From assembly GCA_018000455.1 (NCBI GenBank), contig JAGNJW010000031.1, forward strand, positions 1 through 61,097: DNA of 61,097 nucleotides. The letters run 5' to 3'. Each line of letters opens with the position of its first letter. Within the stretch, counting starts at the first letter, position 1. Source of the stretch: Acidobacteriota bacterium. Its GTDB lineage: Bacteria; Acidobacteriota; Vicinamibacteria; Vicinamibacterales; UBA2999. The notes under the pieces are model-generated. The model saw only the letters and a program-made list of their open reading frames with translations. It searched no databases and was not told where the DNA came from. Both the position numbers and the translations under genes were made by a program. Shown piece by piece: positions 35,640 to 43,360 of this stretch.

Positions 35640-36466
35640 GACTTCACGAGACGCGCGCGTGTCGCGCCCTCCGGCGGCTTGGCGTAGCGCGGCGCCCCGT
35701 GCCACGCCATGAGCAGGCTGCGCAGGTGGCCATCGACGAGCGTGGGATGGATCCCCTGCTGGATGGCGACCGCCCCTTCGATGACGACTTCCCGGCTGAG
35801 CGCGGCCTGCCGGCCCAGGCTGCGCAGGCGCGTGGCGAGCGGCAGGAACACCAGATTGGCGGCGCCGACGCCGTAGACGGTCGCGACGAATGCAATCGCG
35901 ATCCCGGGCCCGACACTCGCCGGCGACGTCAGGTGCTCCATCGCCTGGATGAGGCCGAGTACCGCGCCGAGGATCCCGAGCGTGGGCGCGTAGCCGCCGG
36001 CCGCCTCGAGCACGAGCGCGCACTCGGCGTCGGCCTCCTCGCGCACCTGGCTGAACGTCTTGAGCGTATGGCGCACCTCGGCCGCCGGCACGCCGTCGAC
36101 AACCAGCGAGATTGCCCGTAACAGGAACGGATCGTCGTGCTTGGCCAGTTCGTTCTCGAGTGACAGGGTGCCGCGCGAGCGAACCCTGGTGGCGTACTCC
36201 CCCATCCGCGTCAGGAGGGTCGTATCCGACTCGGGACGACGGCCAAAGGCCGCCGCCAGCGCCCGGCCGGTGCGCGCCAGCAGCGCCAACGGGAAGCTGA
36301 AGAGCACGGCCACGGCCGTGCCGCCGAAGACGACCAGTGCCGCAGCAGGCTGCAGCAGCGTGCCGACCTTGCCGCCATCGAGCGATTGGGCGCCGACGAC
36401 GAGCGCCACCGTCAGCGGCACGCTGAACAGGAAGGCGGCGTCCGAGAAGCGTCGCGGGGTCGTCAC
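35636..36466 (-). CDS. MotA-like stator protein (second copy)
   Basis: From the GTG at 36466 the protein has 276 residues. It has an N-terminal helix pair (about 8-28 and 36-60), a cytoplasmic domain (about 65-150) with LLRAISLVVDGVPAAEVR, and two C-terminal helices (about 152-205: GGYAPTLGILGAVLGLIQAM, GIAIAFVATVYGVGAANLVF). The arrangement is that of PomA/MotA proteins. PomA-type pairs can use sodium, but ion choice cannot be settled here. The start codon overlaps the stop of the cytidylyltransferase gene as GTGA, so stator and sugar genes are translationally linked. Confidence 0.9.
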   Translation of the reverse strand: MTTPRRFSDAAFLFSVPLTVALVVGAQSLDGGKVGTLLQPAAALVVFGGTAVAVLFSFPLALLARTGRALAAAFGRRPESDTTLLTRMGEYATRVRSRGTLSLENELAKHDDPFLLRAISLVVDGVPAAEVRHTLKTFSQVREEADAECALVLEAAGGYAPTLGILGAVLGLIQAMEHLTSPASVGPGIAIAFVATVYGVGAANLVFLPLATRLRSLGRQAALSREVVIEGAVAIQQGIHPTLVDGHLRSLLMAWHGAPRYAKPPEGATRARLVKS

Positions 36467-37182
36467 CGTGCGTCCACTCCTGCCGGCTCGAGTTCGGCGC
36501 GCACGCGCACGCGATCGGCGGCCGCGATGAGGGCCGCCAGCGGCCACGGCTGCTCGGCCGGACCGGCCTCCATGTAGACCCGCCGCATGTAGTCGAGATC
36601 CTCGGCCGTGTCGACCGTGAACCTGAGGTCGGGCCGCCGCAGTTCGGTCGGCGCCAGGGCGTCGACGGCCCGCGAGCGGCTGTCGCGGCGGATGAACGGC
36701 GTCACGTGCTCACGATCGTGGGCGTCGGTCGCCATGGCCGCCGCGCGCACCAGCGCCGGCACGCTCATCGCCTCGACGGTCGCGCCGGCCGGCAAGCCGT
36801 AGTCGACGACGTAGTCGGCGCCCGAGCGCTGCAGGATGTCGAGCGTGCGCACGGCCGCAGCAAGGTCCACGGCCGGGTTGTCGGCCGTGGCCCTGATGAT
36901 GGCCGGCACGCCGAGCAGCGACGCCGCGAAGGCGAAGCGGCCCAGCACATCGTCGGCCGACCCCCGCAACACCGCGATGCCGAGCCGATCCGCCTCGTCA
37001 CACAGCAGATCGTCCTCGAGCAGCGTGGTCGTCGCCAGCACGACCGGCAGTTCACCCTGCCAGGTCAGGCGGCCGACGACGCGGGCCAGCAGCGTGCGAC
37101 CGGCAATCGGCGCCAGCGACTTGCCGGGCAGCCGCGCCGAGCCCATGCGGGCCTGGACGACGATGGCGGCGCGGGCGCTCAT
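36463..37182 (-). CDS. SpsF/NeuA-like cytidylyltransferase (CMP-nonulosonic acid synthetase)
   Basis: From the ATG at 37182 the protein has 239 residues. The N-terminus VVQARMGSARLPGKSL is the nucleotide-binding signature of acylneuraminate/SpsF-type cytidylyltransferases. IRATADNPAVD and RFTVDTAEDLDYM are the metal- and sugar-binding stretches. It should charge the nine-carbon sugar made by the upstream NeuB-like synthase with CMP, giving the donor for the Maf-like transferase. It overlaps the ATP-grasp gene upstream (ATGA) and the MotA-like gene downstream (GTGA). Confidence 0.85.
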   Translation of the reverse strand: MSARAAIVVQARMGSARLPGKSLAPIAGRTLLARVVGRLTWQGELPVVLATTTLLEDDLLCDEADRLGIAVLRGSADDVLGRFAFAASLLGVPAIIRATADNPAVDLAAAVRTLDILQRSGADYVVDYGLPAGATVEAMSVPALVRAAAMATDAHDREHVTPFIRRDSRSRAVDALAPTELRRPDLRFTVDTAEDLDYMRRVYMEAGPAEQPWPLAALIAAADRVRVRAELEPAGVDAR

Positions 37183-38183
37183 GCCACGTCCTCGATGAGG
37201 CTGGGGTGATACTCGGAGAGGCTGACGCGGCTGCCATCGACGAACACCGACGTCTCGTAGCTGGCCATCCAGAGGTTGTCGCGGAAGCGGCCGATCGAGG
37301 CCGGCACGCGCACGCCGGCGGCCAGATCCACCAGCATCCGCGGGAAGTCGGCGCCGGCCTGAATCGTGAGCGGGATGCCGCCCGAGAAGCGCGGGTTGAT
37401 CTCGAAGATGATCGGCTGCCCATCGACGAGGCGGCACTGGATGTTGACGGCGCCGGCAAATGCCAGCGTCTTGGCGCACGCCTCGGCGACGCGGATGAGC
37501 GCCGGGTCGTTGACCGTGCGGCCGCGGTCGGTTACGCCCGCGCGGATGACGTCGCGGCGACGCGGCACGATGCTGAGCGGCTGTCCCGAGAAGTCGCACA
37601 GCATGTCGATGGTGAACTCCGGCCCGTCGAGGTAGGCCTGCACGACCGCGTCGGGCACGTAGCCGGCGAAGAAGTCGAGCTCTCTGGCGCTTCGCACAGC
37701 GTAAGCGCCGAGGCCGCCCCGGCCGCGGCGAGGCTTGATGAAGAGCGGGAACGATGCCGCTGCCGGCAGCTCGTTGGGCAGCCACGAAGCGGCAGCGGCA
37801 ATCCCTTGCGCGTTGAGGTAGCGGCAGCTGGCGTACTTGTCTTCGCAGAGCGCCGAGGTCGCCGCTGGCGAGACGGCCACTCGCACGCCATGGGCGCGGA
37901 AGCGGGCCGCCGCGCGGCCGAAGAGCACCAGTTCGTCGTCGATGGTCGGCACGACGAGCGAGACGCGCTCGCCGCTGCAGATCTCCAGGATGGCATCGAG
38001 GTAGTCGGGCGCAGCCGAGAGCGGCACGCGGAAGGCGCGGTTGGCCGCGTGCACGGCTGGCGACAGCGGGTTGACGTCGGTGACGATGACGTTGCCGCCG
38101 CGATGGTGGGCAACGGCGCGCTGGAACGCGCGCACGAGCGGCACGCGCCGCGAGCCGGCCGTGATGAGAACGTTAAGCGACAT
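37179..38183 (-). CDS. ATP-grasp ligase of the carbamoyl-phosphate synthase type
   Basis: From the ATG at 38183 the protein has 334 residues. A pre-ATP-grasp Rossmann part (MSLNVLITAGSRRVPLVRAF, VSLVVPTIDDELVLFG) is followed by an ATP-grasp fold (about 110-300: SALCEDKYASCRYLNAQGI, LFIKPRRGRGG, AYLDGPEFTIDML, INPRFSGGIPL). Such enzymes join a carboxylate to an amine or phosphate through an acyl-phosphate. In a sugar cluster it could attach an amino acid to an amino sugar in place of a simple acetylation. That is inference. It overlaps the NeuB-like gene by 11 bases and the cytidylyltransferase by four. Confidence 0.82.
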   Translation of the reverse strand: MSLNVLITAGSRRVPLVRAFQRAVAHHRGGNVIVTDVNPLSPAVHAANRAFRVPLSAAPDYLDAILEICSGERVSLVVPTIDDELVLFGRAAARFRAHGVRVAVSPAATSALCEDKYASCRYLNAQGIAAAASWLPNELPAAASFPLFIKPRRGRGGLGAYAVRSARELDFFAGYVPDAVVQAYLDGPEFTIDMLCDFSGQPLSIVPRRRDVIRAGVTDRGRTVNDPALIRVAEACAKTLAFAGAVNIQCRLVDGQPIIFEINPRFSGGIPLTIQAGADFPRMLVDLAAGVRVPASIGRFRDNLWMASYETSVFVDGSRVSLSEYHPSLIEDVA

Positions 38184-39249
38184 GTTCGGTTCCCCTGTCG
38201 TCGGCGTGCAGGTCGGCGACCTGAAACGGTGCGCCGGCATCCACATCGCGTGTGAGCCTCTGACCGACCAGCTCACGCTGGCGGTCAGGCCCCAGCCCGT
38301 AGCCTGGGCGCAGGGCGATGACATCGGCGGCCGACACCACGTGTCCGGCCGGGAGCCGCCGCCGCGCGTAGAGCGCGCGCCGGCTGGGGTCGAGATTGCT
38401 CTTCTCGGCGGGAAGGCAGGCCTTCACGCCGGTGCCGAGCGCGGCCAGCGCCCTGGCCGCGGTGCGCACGATTGCGGCCAGTTCGCCCGGGGTGCTCGAC
38501 ACCTCGGCATCGATGCTGTCGTCGTCGGCGCTGAGCACCAGATGGCGTTCGTAGATCGAGGCGCCCATCGCCACGGCGAGCGGCACCGCGAATCCGTCGG
38601 CGCCGTGATCCGAGAAGCCGACCACGGCGCGGCAGGCCATGCCGAGCGTGGCGATTGCACGCAGATTCTCGCTGCCCTTCGGCACCGGGTAGGCCGACAC
38701 GCAGTGCAGTAGCGCCAGGCCGGGCGCACCAGCTCGGGCGGCCCAGAAGAGGGCCCGCTGCGCTTCCTGGAGCGACGACATGCCGGTCGAGATGATGACC
38801 GGCTTGCCGGTTGCGCCCGCGCGATGGACGAGGCGTTCCCAGGTGATGTCGCCGCTGGCGATCTTGTAGGCATCGACGCCCACGCGTTCCAGCATCTCGA
38901 CGGCGCCCTCCGAGAACGGCGTGGCGATGAAGGCCAGCCCGCGCTCGCGGGCCCGCTCCGCCAGACGGGCATACGCGGCGTGGTCGAGCTCGAAGCGCCG
39001 GAAGAAGTCCACCATCGACGTGGCGTCGACGTGCGTCGGCGCCGGCGCACCGGGGACGACGAGCTCGGCAGCGACGAGCGCCTGCACCTTCACCGCCGAA
39101 GCGCCGGCCGCTGCAGCGGCGTCGACGAGCGCCAGCGCGCGGTCGATCGAGCCGTCGTGGTTGAGGCCGATTTCGGCGACGACGAACAGCGGCGCGCCCT
39201 CGCCGGCCACGCGGCCGCCGATGCGCATCTGGGTCGCGTCAGGCAACAT
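38173..39249 (-). CDS. NeuB/PseI/LegI-type nonulosonic acid synthase
   Basis: From the ATG at 39249 the protein has 358 residues. A TIM-barrel NeuB domain (about 15-275) has AEIGLNHDGS at 25-34, FIATPFSEGAVEML, YKIASGDITW, IISTGMSS, LLHCVSAYPV and GFSDHG. A C-terminal SAF (antifreeze-like) domain (about 297-350: ALYARRRLPAGHVVSAADVIALRPG) closes the active site. It condenses a six-carbon amino sugar with phosphoenolpyruvate to a nonulosonic acid. Whether the product is pseudaminic, legionaminic or another acid cannot be read from sequence. It overlaps the HAD gene by 11 bases. Confidence 0.93.
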   Translation of the reverse strand: MLPDATQMRIGGRVAGEGAPLFVVAEIGLNHDGSIDRALALVDAAAAAGASAVKVQALVAAELVVPGAPAPTHVDATSMVDFFRRFELDHAAYARLAERARERGLAFIATPFSEGAVEMLERVGVDAYKIASGDITWERLVHRAGATGKPVIISTGMSSLQEAQRALFWAARAGAPGLALLHCVSAYPVPKGSENLRAIATLGMACRAVVGFSDHGADGFAVPLAVAMGASIYERHLVLSADDDSIDAEVSSTPGELAAIVRTAARALAALGTGVKACLPAEKSNLDPSRRALYARRRLPAGHVVSAADVIALRPGYGLGPDRQRELVGQRLTRDVDAGAPFQVADLHADDRGTEHVA

Positions 39250-39937
39250 GAGCCCTCCAGTCGGGCGTAAGCAGTTCGGCGGCGGCGTCGGGCACGTCCG
39301 CGAGCGAGGCCACGATGACGTCGGCCAGGTCGACGGGGCGCGTCGCCGGTGGCGCGACACGGGCCGGCAGCCAGATGGTCTTCATGCCGACGCCGTGCGC
39401 GCCGGCGATGTCGCACACGGGGTCATCGCCGACGAAGACGGCCCTCGTCGGCGCCACGCCGAGCTGCTGGCAGGCGGCCAGAAACGGCGCCGCTTCCGGT
39501 TTGCCTGCGCCGCTGCCGTGTTCGGCTGCCAGCACCACGACATCGACGAACCGTTCGAGGCCAAGTGCGCGCACCTTGCGCGCCTGGATATCGGGCCGGC
39601 CGTTGGTGACGACAGCCAGTCGCCAGCCGGCGCCTAGCGCCGTGAGCACCGAGGCGGTAAGCGCGGGAAGCCCCAGGTCGGGCACGTGCGTGCGGATGAC
39701 GTCGACCAGGTGTGGCAGTGCGTCACGACCGATGCCATGCCGCTCGACGAGCACCTGCAATTCGCGCCCGCGCGCAACTGAGGTGGCCGAGACGAGCGTT
39801 TCGAGCGCGGTGGCGCGCGCTACCCCCCATCGCGCCTCGGCAACGCCGGCGACGGCGCAAAAGCCGCTCATCGCGAAGCGCTCGAGCGGATAGAGCGTGT
39901 CGTCGAGATCGAAGAGCACCGCGCGCGCCTCAGTCAC
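39239..39937 (-). CDS. HAD-family phosphatase
   Basis: From a GTG at 39937 the protein has 232 residues with the HAD motifs FDLDDTLY (nucleophile Asp10, acid/base Asp12), VVTNG, GSGAGKPEAAPF and FVGDDPVCD. It has a helical cap between motifs I and II. Position between the PseG-like hydrolase and the NeuB-like synthase suggests it removes a phosphate from a sugar intermediate or from a nonulosonic acid 9-phosphate. Such phosphatases are known in sialic-acid type pathways. It overlaps both neighbours by 8 and 11 bases. Confidence 0.82.
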   Translation of the reverse strand: MTEARAVLFDLDDTLYPLERFAMSGFCAVAGVAEARWGVARATALETLVSATSVARGRELQVLVERHGIGRDALPHLVDVIRTHVPDLGLPALTASVLTALGAGWRLAVVTNGRPDIQARKVRALGLERFVDVVVLAAEHGSGAGKPEAAPFLAACQQLGVAPTRAVFVGDDPVCDIAGAHGVGMKTIWLPARVAPPATRPVDLADVIVASLADVPDAAAELLTPDWRAHVA

Positions 39938-40913
39938 GGGCCCCTCCCTGGCGCGCCAGCACCCGGATGGCGGCCGCCACGCGTGCCGCGCCGCGCCCAT
40001 CGACGAGCCGGCGGCCGGCCGCCGCGAGGCGTCGCTGCCGGCCGGGAGCGGCGAGCAGGCGAGCAGCCTGGCCGGCCACCCGATGTCCGGCGCCGGCGCG
40101 ATCGAGCGCGCCGCCGTCGACGGCAGCGCCCAGCCTCGTCAGGTGCCGCACGGTCGGCCGCTGCGCGGCGACGACCGAAACTGCCACGACCGGCACTCCG
40201 AGCGCGCACGCCTCGTAGGCGGTGATGCCGCCGGCAACGATTGCCACGTGCGCGTTGGCCAGGGCGGCGACCAGCTGTCCGGGCGAAATCCAACGCCCCG
40301 CCGGCAGTCTGGGGCGGCCGCGCCGGGGCGTGAAGCCGGGCGCGACGCGGATGTCGGCGCCGGGCGCCTGACGGGCCAGCGCTGCCACGACCGCCGGCAC
40401 GTGAGCAAAGACATGGGCGCCGCCGCCAACGGCCACGAGAATCCGTTTGTCGGCGGGTCGCCGCGCGGCCCGGTGCGCGGCCACCGAAGGATCGACGACG
40501 GCATAGCGCGGCCCGCACAAACGGGTCCGGTCGGCCGGGTCGGGTGCGGCCACGACGCTGCCGTCGACCGTGAGGTCGGCGTCGAGCCTGGCCGTGCCAC
40601 CGTCGCCGATGACCACTACCGCTACGCCCCGCCGCCGCGCGGCGCCCACCCACGGGCGGGCGGCTGGCGCCGAGGGATCGTCGACCACGAGCACGCGCGG
40701 AACTTCGCGATCGAGCAGGCCGGGGCCGCCGGCCATCACCTGCACACCCAGCTGCGAGGCGGCACGGCGGGTCGCCGCGGTGCCCCGGATGGACACGCGG
40801 GGCTCGACACCGAGCGCACGGGCGATGGCGCGGCACCGGACGAGGTGGCCAAAGCCGAGGCGCGGTCCTGCAGCAACGCGAAAGACGACCGCCACGTGTC
40901 GGATAATCGGCAT
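39930..40913 (-). CDS. PseG-like UDP-sugar hydrolase (GT-B fold)
   Basis: The 327-residue protein has the N-terminal GFGHLVRCRAIARAL with His23, the family signature of PseG (UDP-2,4-diacetamido-2,4,6-trideoxy-altropyranose hydrolase), and a GT-B C-terminal half (ILVAVGGGAHVFAHV, AIVAGGITAYEACALGVPVV). PseG cleaves the UDP bond before the NeuB step in the pseudaminic pathway. LegG-type hydrolases of the legionaminic route are of the different NeuC kind, so this favours a pseudaminic-like product, but the homology is moderate. It overlaps the aminotransferase gene stop by one base. Confidence 0.82.
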   Translation of the reverse strand: MPIIRHVAVVFRVAAGPRLGFGHLVRCRAIARALGVEPRVSIRGTAATRRAASQLGVQVMAGGPGLLDREVPRVLVVDDPSAPAARPWVGAARRRGVAVVVIGDGGTARLDADLTVDGSVVAAPDPADRTRLCGPRYAVVDPSVAAHRAARRPADKRILVAVGGGAHVFAHVPAVVAALARQAPGADIRVAPGFTPRRGRPRLPAGRWISPGQLVAALANAHVAIVAGGITAYEACALGVPVVAVSVVAAQRPTVRHLTRLGAAVDGGALDRAGAGHRVAGQAARLLAAPGRQRRLAAAGRRLVDGRGAARVAAAIRVLARQGGARD

Positions 40914-42079
40914 CAGCGCGTCCGTCCCGGAATTGCACGCCGCAGCGCGTCGACGACCGTCCAGGCCTCGTCGTCGGTCATGCCGCCACCGAGCGGCAGC
41001 GACACGATCTGGTCGGACACCCGCTCGGCCACCGGGAACATCCCGCGCGTCAGGCGGTAGCGCGCGCGGTAGTAGGGATGCAGGTGCAGGGCGCGGAAGT
41101 GCACACTCGTGCTAATCCCACGGGACGCCAGACGAGTGATGAGCTCATCCCGCGTCCAGCCCGAGTCGGGACCGACCAGCACCGAGTAGAGGTGCCGCGC
41201 GTGGACGTCGCCGTCGGGCACCGGCGAGGGAACGACCAGTGGCAGGTCGGCCAGGCCCTCGTCGTAGATCCGCCACAGCGCTTGGCGGCGGGCCGCGCGT
41301 GCACTGAGGCCGGCGAGCTGGTGCAGGCCGATGGCCGCCTGCAGATCCATCATGTTGTACTTGAAGCCTGGGAAGAGCACGTCGTAGTGCGGGCTTCCGG
41401 TGTCGTTGTAGCGCGCCCAGCCGTCGCGGCTGATGCCGTGCTGCGAGGCGGTGCGGGCGAAGCGGGCGATGCGGTCGGAGGCGGTCGTGAGCATGCCGCC
41501 CTCGCCGGTCGTCAGGTTCTTGGTCGCGTAAAAACTGAAACAGGTGACGTCGGCCGTCGAGCCGATCTTGCGGCCGGCTGCCACCGCCTCGACCGCGTGC
41601 GCCGCGTCCTCGATGAGCGCCAGACTGTGCCGATCGGCCAGCGCGCGAAAGGCCACCACGTCGACGGGACGGCCACCGAAGTGCACCGGCACAAGCGCGC
41701 GTGTCTTCGACGTCACGGCCGCGGCAGCCGCCGCCGGCGAGAGGTTCCACGTGTCGGGATCGATGTCGGCAAAGACGGGCGTCGCACCGGCGTGAATGGC
41801 CACGTTGGCCGTGGCGCAGAACGTCAGCGGCGTCGTCACCACCTCGTCCTCCGGACCGACTTCATGGGCTAGTAGCGCCAGGTGCAGCGCCGCCGTGCAC
41901 GAGTTGAGCGCCAGCGCGTGGGGCGCGCCGGCGTAGGCGGCAAACGCCGTCTCGAACTGCGCGACGCGCGGTCCGGTCGACAGCCAGCCCGACTCGAGCG
42001 CCGCCACGACCTCGTCGATCTCGTCGCGGCCGATGACCGGGGGCGCAAAGCGCACGGCGGTCGCGGTGGACGGCGTCAT
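40913..42079 (-). CDS. DegT/DnrJ/EryC1-family PLP aminotransferase (PseC-like)
   Basis: From the ATG at 42079 the protein has 388 residues. The PLP lysine is Lys187 in FSFYATKNLTTGEGG and the PLP-nitrogen aspartate is Asp158 in EDAAHA. LNSCTAALHLALLA and PLTFCATANVA are family signatures. These enzymes convert the 4-keto-6-deoxy sugar from a CapD/PseB-like dehydratase into a 4-amino sugar. The gene overlaps the NHL-like gene by one base (TGATG) and the PseG-like gene by one base, so the operon is tightly coupled. Confidence 0.92.
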   Translation of the reverse strand: MTPSTATAVRFAPPVIGRDEIDEVVAALESGWLSTGPRVAQFETAFAAYAGAPHALALNSCTAALHLALLAHEVGPEDEVVTTPLTFCATANVAIHAGATPVFADIDPDTWNLSPAAAAAAVTSKTRALVPVHFGGRPVDVVAFRALADRHSLALIEDAAHAVEAVAAGRKIGSTADVTCFSFYATKNLTTGEGGMLTTASDRIARFARTASQHGISRDGWARYNDTGSPHYDVLFPGFKYNMMDLQAAIGLHQLAGLSARAARRQALWRIYDEGLADLPLVVPSPVPDGDVHARHLYSVLVGPDSGWTRDELITRLASRGISTSVHFRALHLHPYYRARYRLTRGMFPVAERVSDQIVSLPLGGGMTDDEAWTVVDALRRAIPGRTR

Positions 42080-42588
42080 CAGTGCCTGGCCTCGCCACCG
42101 GGCAGGAAGCGACCGTAGTTGGTGTGGCCGGCGCCGGCCAAGAGCGCCGCGCTCAGGTGCACGGCGGTCCTCGCCCCTTCGACGCCCTCGACCTCGAGCA
42201 CCGGAGCGCGCCAGGTCAGGCTGGTTGGCACCCAGGGCGCGCCGCCGGGCTGGTCGACGGCGAACTCGCCGACCACCGTGCCGTCCAGCTCGAAGACCTG
42301 CACGCGCCGGTTGCCGTAGTCGGCGACCGCCACCCACACGGCGTCGGCGGAATCCATCGGCAGGCGTTCCCCGGCGAACTCGGGCCTGACGAAGACGACG
42401 TCGAGCGGCGTGTCGAGGCCGCCGGCCTTGCGGCCGAAGCCGCCGAAGACGCGCACGACGTTGCCGGCCTCGTCGCTGACGACGATGCGGTGACCGAGCG
42501 TGTCGCAGCGATAGCGGAGGTGCAGGCCGGTCGAGGCGAAGAAGATCGTGCTCGTGCCGGGTGCGCTGTGCTGATAGGAGACGCTCAT
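42079..42588 (-). CDS. Small NHL-repeat-like protein of unknown function
   Basis: The 169-residue product contains two to three beta-propeller-blade-like units: RIVVSDEAGNVVRVFGGFGRKAG, DAVWVADYGNRRVQVFELDGTVVGEF and a weaker one near 125, which fit NHL repeats but are too few for a full propeller. It may oligomerise or complete another protein. No signal peptide is visible, so it is cytosolic. It overlaps the upstream unknown gene by four bases (ATGA) and the aminotransferase by one. Its role in the sugar operon is unknown. Confidence 0.62.
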   Translation of the reverse strand: MSVSYQHSAPGTSTIFFASTGLHLRYRCDTLGHRIVVSDEAGNVVRVFGGFGRKAGGLDTPLDVVFVRPEFAGERLPMDSADAVWVAVADYGNRRVQVFELDGTVVGEFAVDQPGGAPWVPTSLTWRAPVLEVEGVEGARTAVHLSAALLAGAGHTNYGRFLPGGEARH

Positions 42589-43196
42589 GCCGCGGTCCTC
42601 ATGCGAATAGGGGTCAGGATGTCGGTCCAGCCGGCAACAGCCGGGGCCAGGTGTTGGTCGAGGGTGTCGGCCACCTCGAGACGGTCGCCGGCGGTCTGGC
42701 GGGTCACGAGCGTCGCCAGGGCCGCCTCGATCCGCTCGCACGCCGCGCCGACGGCCCGATCGGCCTCGGGATCGGCGCCAAACGAGATGTCGGCCGCGGT
42801 GCCGGCGGCCACGGTCAGGTTCATCAGCGACTGCAGGGCCGCGATGAGCGTGCCGAGCTGGCCCTGCGCGTCGGCGGCGTCGGCGCGAAGCGCCGCGGCC
42901 GTCTGACCGACGCCGGCCACCAGATCCGGCAGGCTGTCGCGGGCCGCATCGACGGCCGCTCTGAGCAGGGCTACGGCGTCGTCAGCTTCGACGTCGATCC
43001 GGGCAATGCCGTCGAGGGCGGCGTCGGCCATGCCCTCGTGGCGGAATGACGGCTGGTCGACACCATCGAACCGCACGGCCGTCACCACGCGGCGCTGGCC
43101 GGTGAGCCGGCGATCGAGGCTGCCGAGCAGCTCTCCCCACGTTTGCGGCCGGAAATCAAGTGTTTCCAGAATGTCGTTGACCAAGCACTGGGCCAT
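42585..43196 (-). CDS. Helical protein of unknown function, first gene of the sugar operon
   Basis: The 203-residue protein is almost all helical, with a compact N-terminal domain (1-60, FRPQTWGELLGSLDRRL) and a long helical bundle (60-200) rich in Ala and Asp. No cysteine motif, signal peptide or membrane helix is seen. It is divergently placed from fliC (164 bases between starts) and heads the long minus-strand operon of nonulosonic-acid and stator genes. A flagellin-handling or glycosylation-accessory role would fit its place, but I recognise no family. A possible sigma-54-like element lies 26 bases before the ATG. Confidence 0.6.
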   Translation of the reverse strand: MAQCLVNDILETLDFRPQTWGELLGSLDRRLTGQRRVVTAVRFDGVDQPSFRHEGMADAALDGIARIDVEADDAVALLRAAVDAARDSLPDLVAGVGQTAAALRADAADAQGQLGTLIAALQSLMNLTVAAGTAADISFGADPEADRAVGAACERIEAALATLVTRQTAGDRLEVADTLDQHLAPAVAGWTDILTPIRMRTAA

Positions 43197-43221
43197 GCAG
43201 CGTGTCTCCGCCCCCTACCAG

Positions 43222-43237
43222 AGCCGGAATCGTGCCA
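43222..43237 (-). promoter_or_regulatory. Possible sigma-54-like promoter before the sugar operon
   Basis: The minus strand reads TGGCACG, four bases, then CGGCT. The -24 box is perfect and the GG and GC dinucleotides have the right ten-base spacing, but the -12 box is CGGC rather than TTGC. It ends about 26 bases before the ATG at 43196. No sigma-54 activator gene is seen in the window, so the call is tentative. Confidence 0.35.
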
Positions 43238-43255
43238 ACCGGCCGACACCGGCAT

Positions 43256-43282
43256 TAAAGAACCGGCCACGACCTCCGATTA
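43256..43282 (+). promoter_or_regulatory. Sigma-28 (FliA) promoter of the flagellin gene
   Basis: TAAAGAAC, an 11-base spacer and TCCGATTA match the FliA consensus TAAAGTTT-N11-GCCGATAA at 5 of 8 and 6 of 8 positions, with the TAAAG and CCGAT cores intact and exact spacing. The leader to the fliC ATG would be about 70 bases. Confidence 0.75.
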
Positions 43283-43327
43283 CCTCCCCGACGCGTGGGA
43301 AGCACACCCCGCGCGCACGGCCGGCAA

Positions 43328-43353
43328 GGACGCCGACCCGGACTCACGGAGGA
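43328..43353 (+). promoter_or_regulatory. GGA-rich leader segment over the fliC ribosome-binding site (possible CsrA site)
   Basis: Four GGA triplets lie at 43328, 43340, 43348 and 43351, and the last two form the GGAGGA Shine-Dalgarno of fliC. CsrA binds GGA in leaders and blocks ribosomes. csrA and fliW lie about 4 kb away, so translational control of flagellin is likely. Confidence 0.5.
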
Positions 43354-43360
43354 GACTCAG

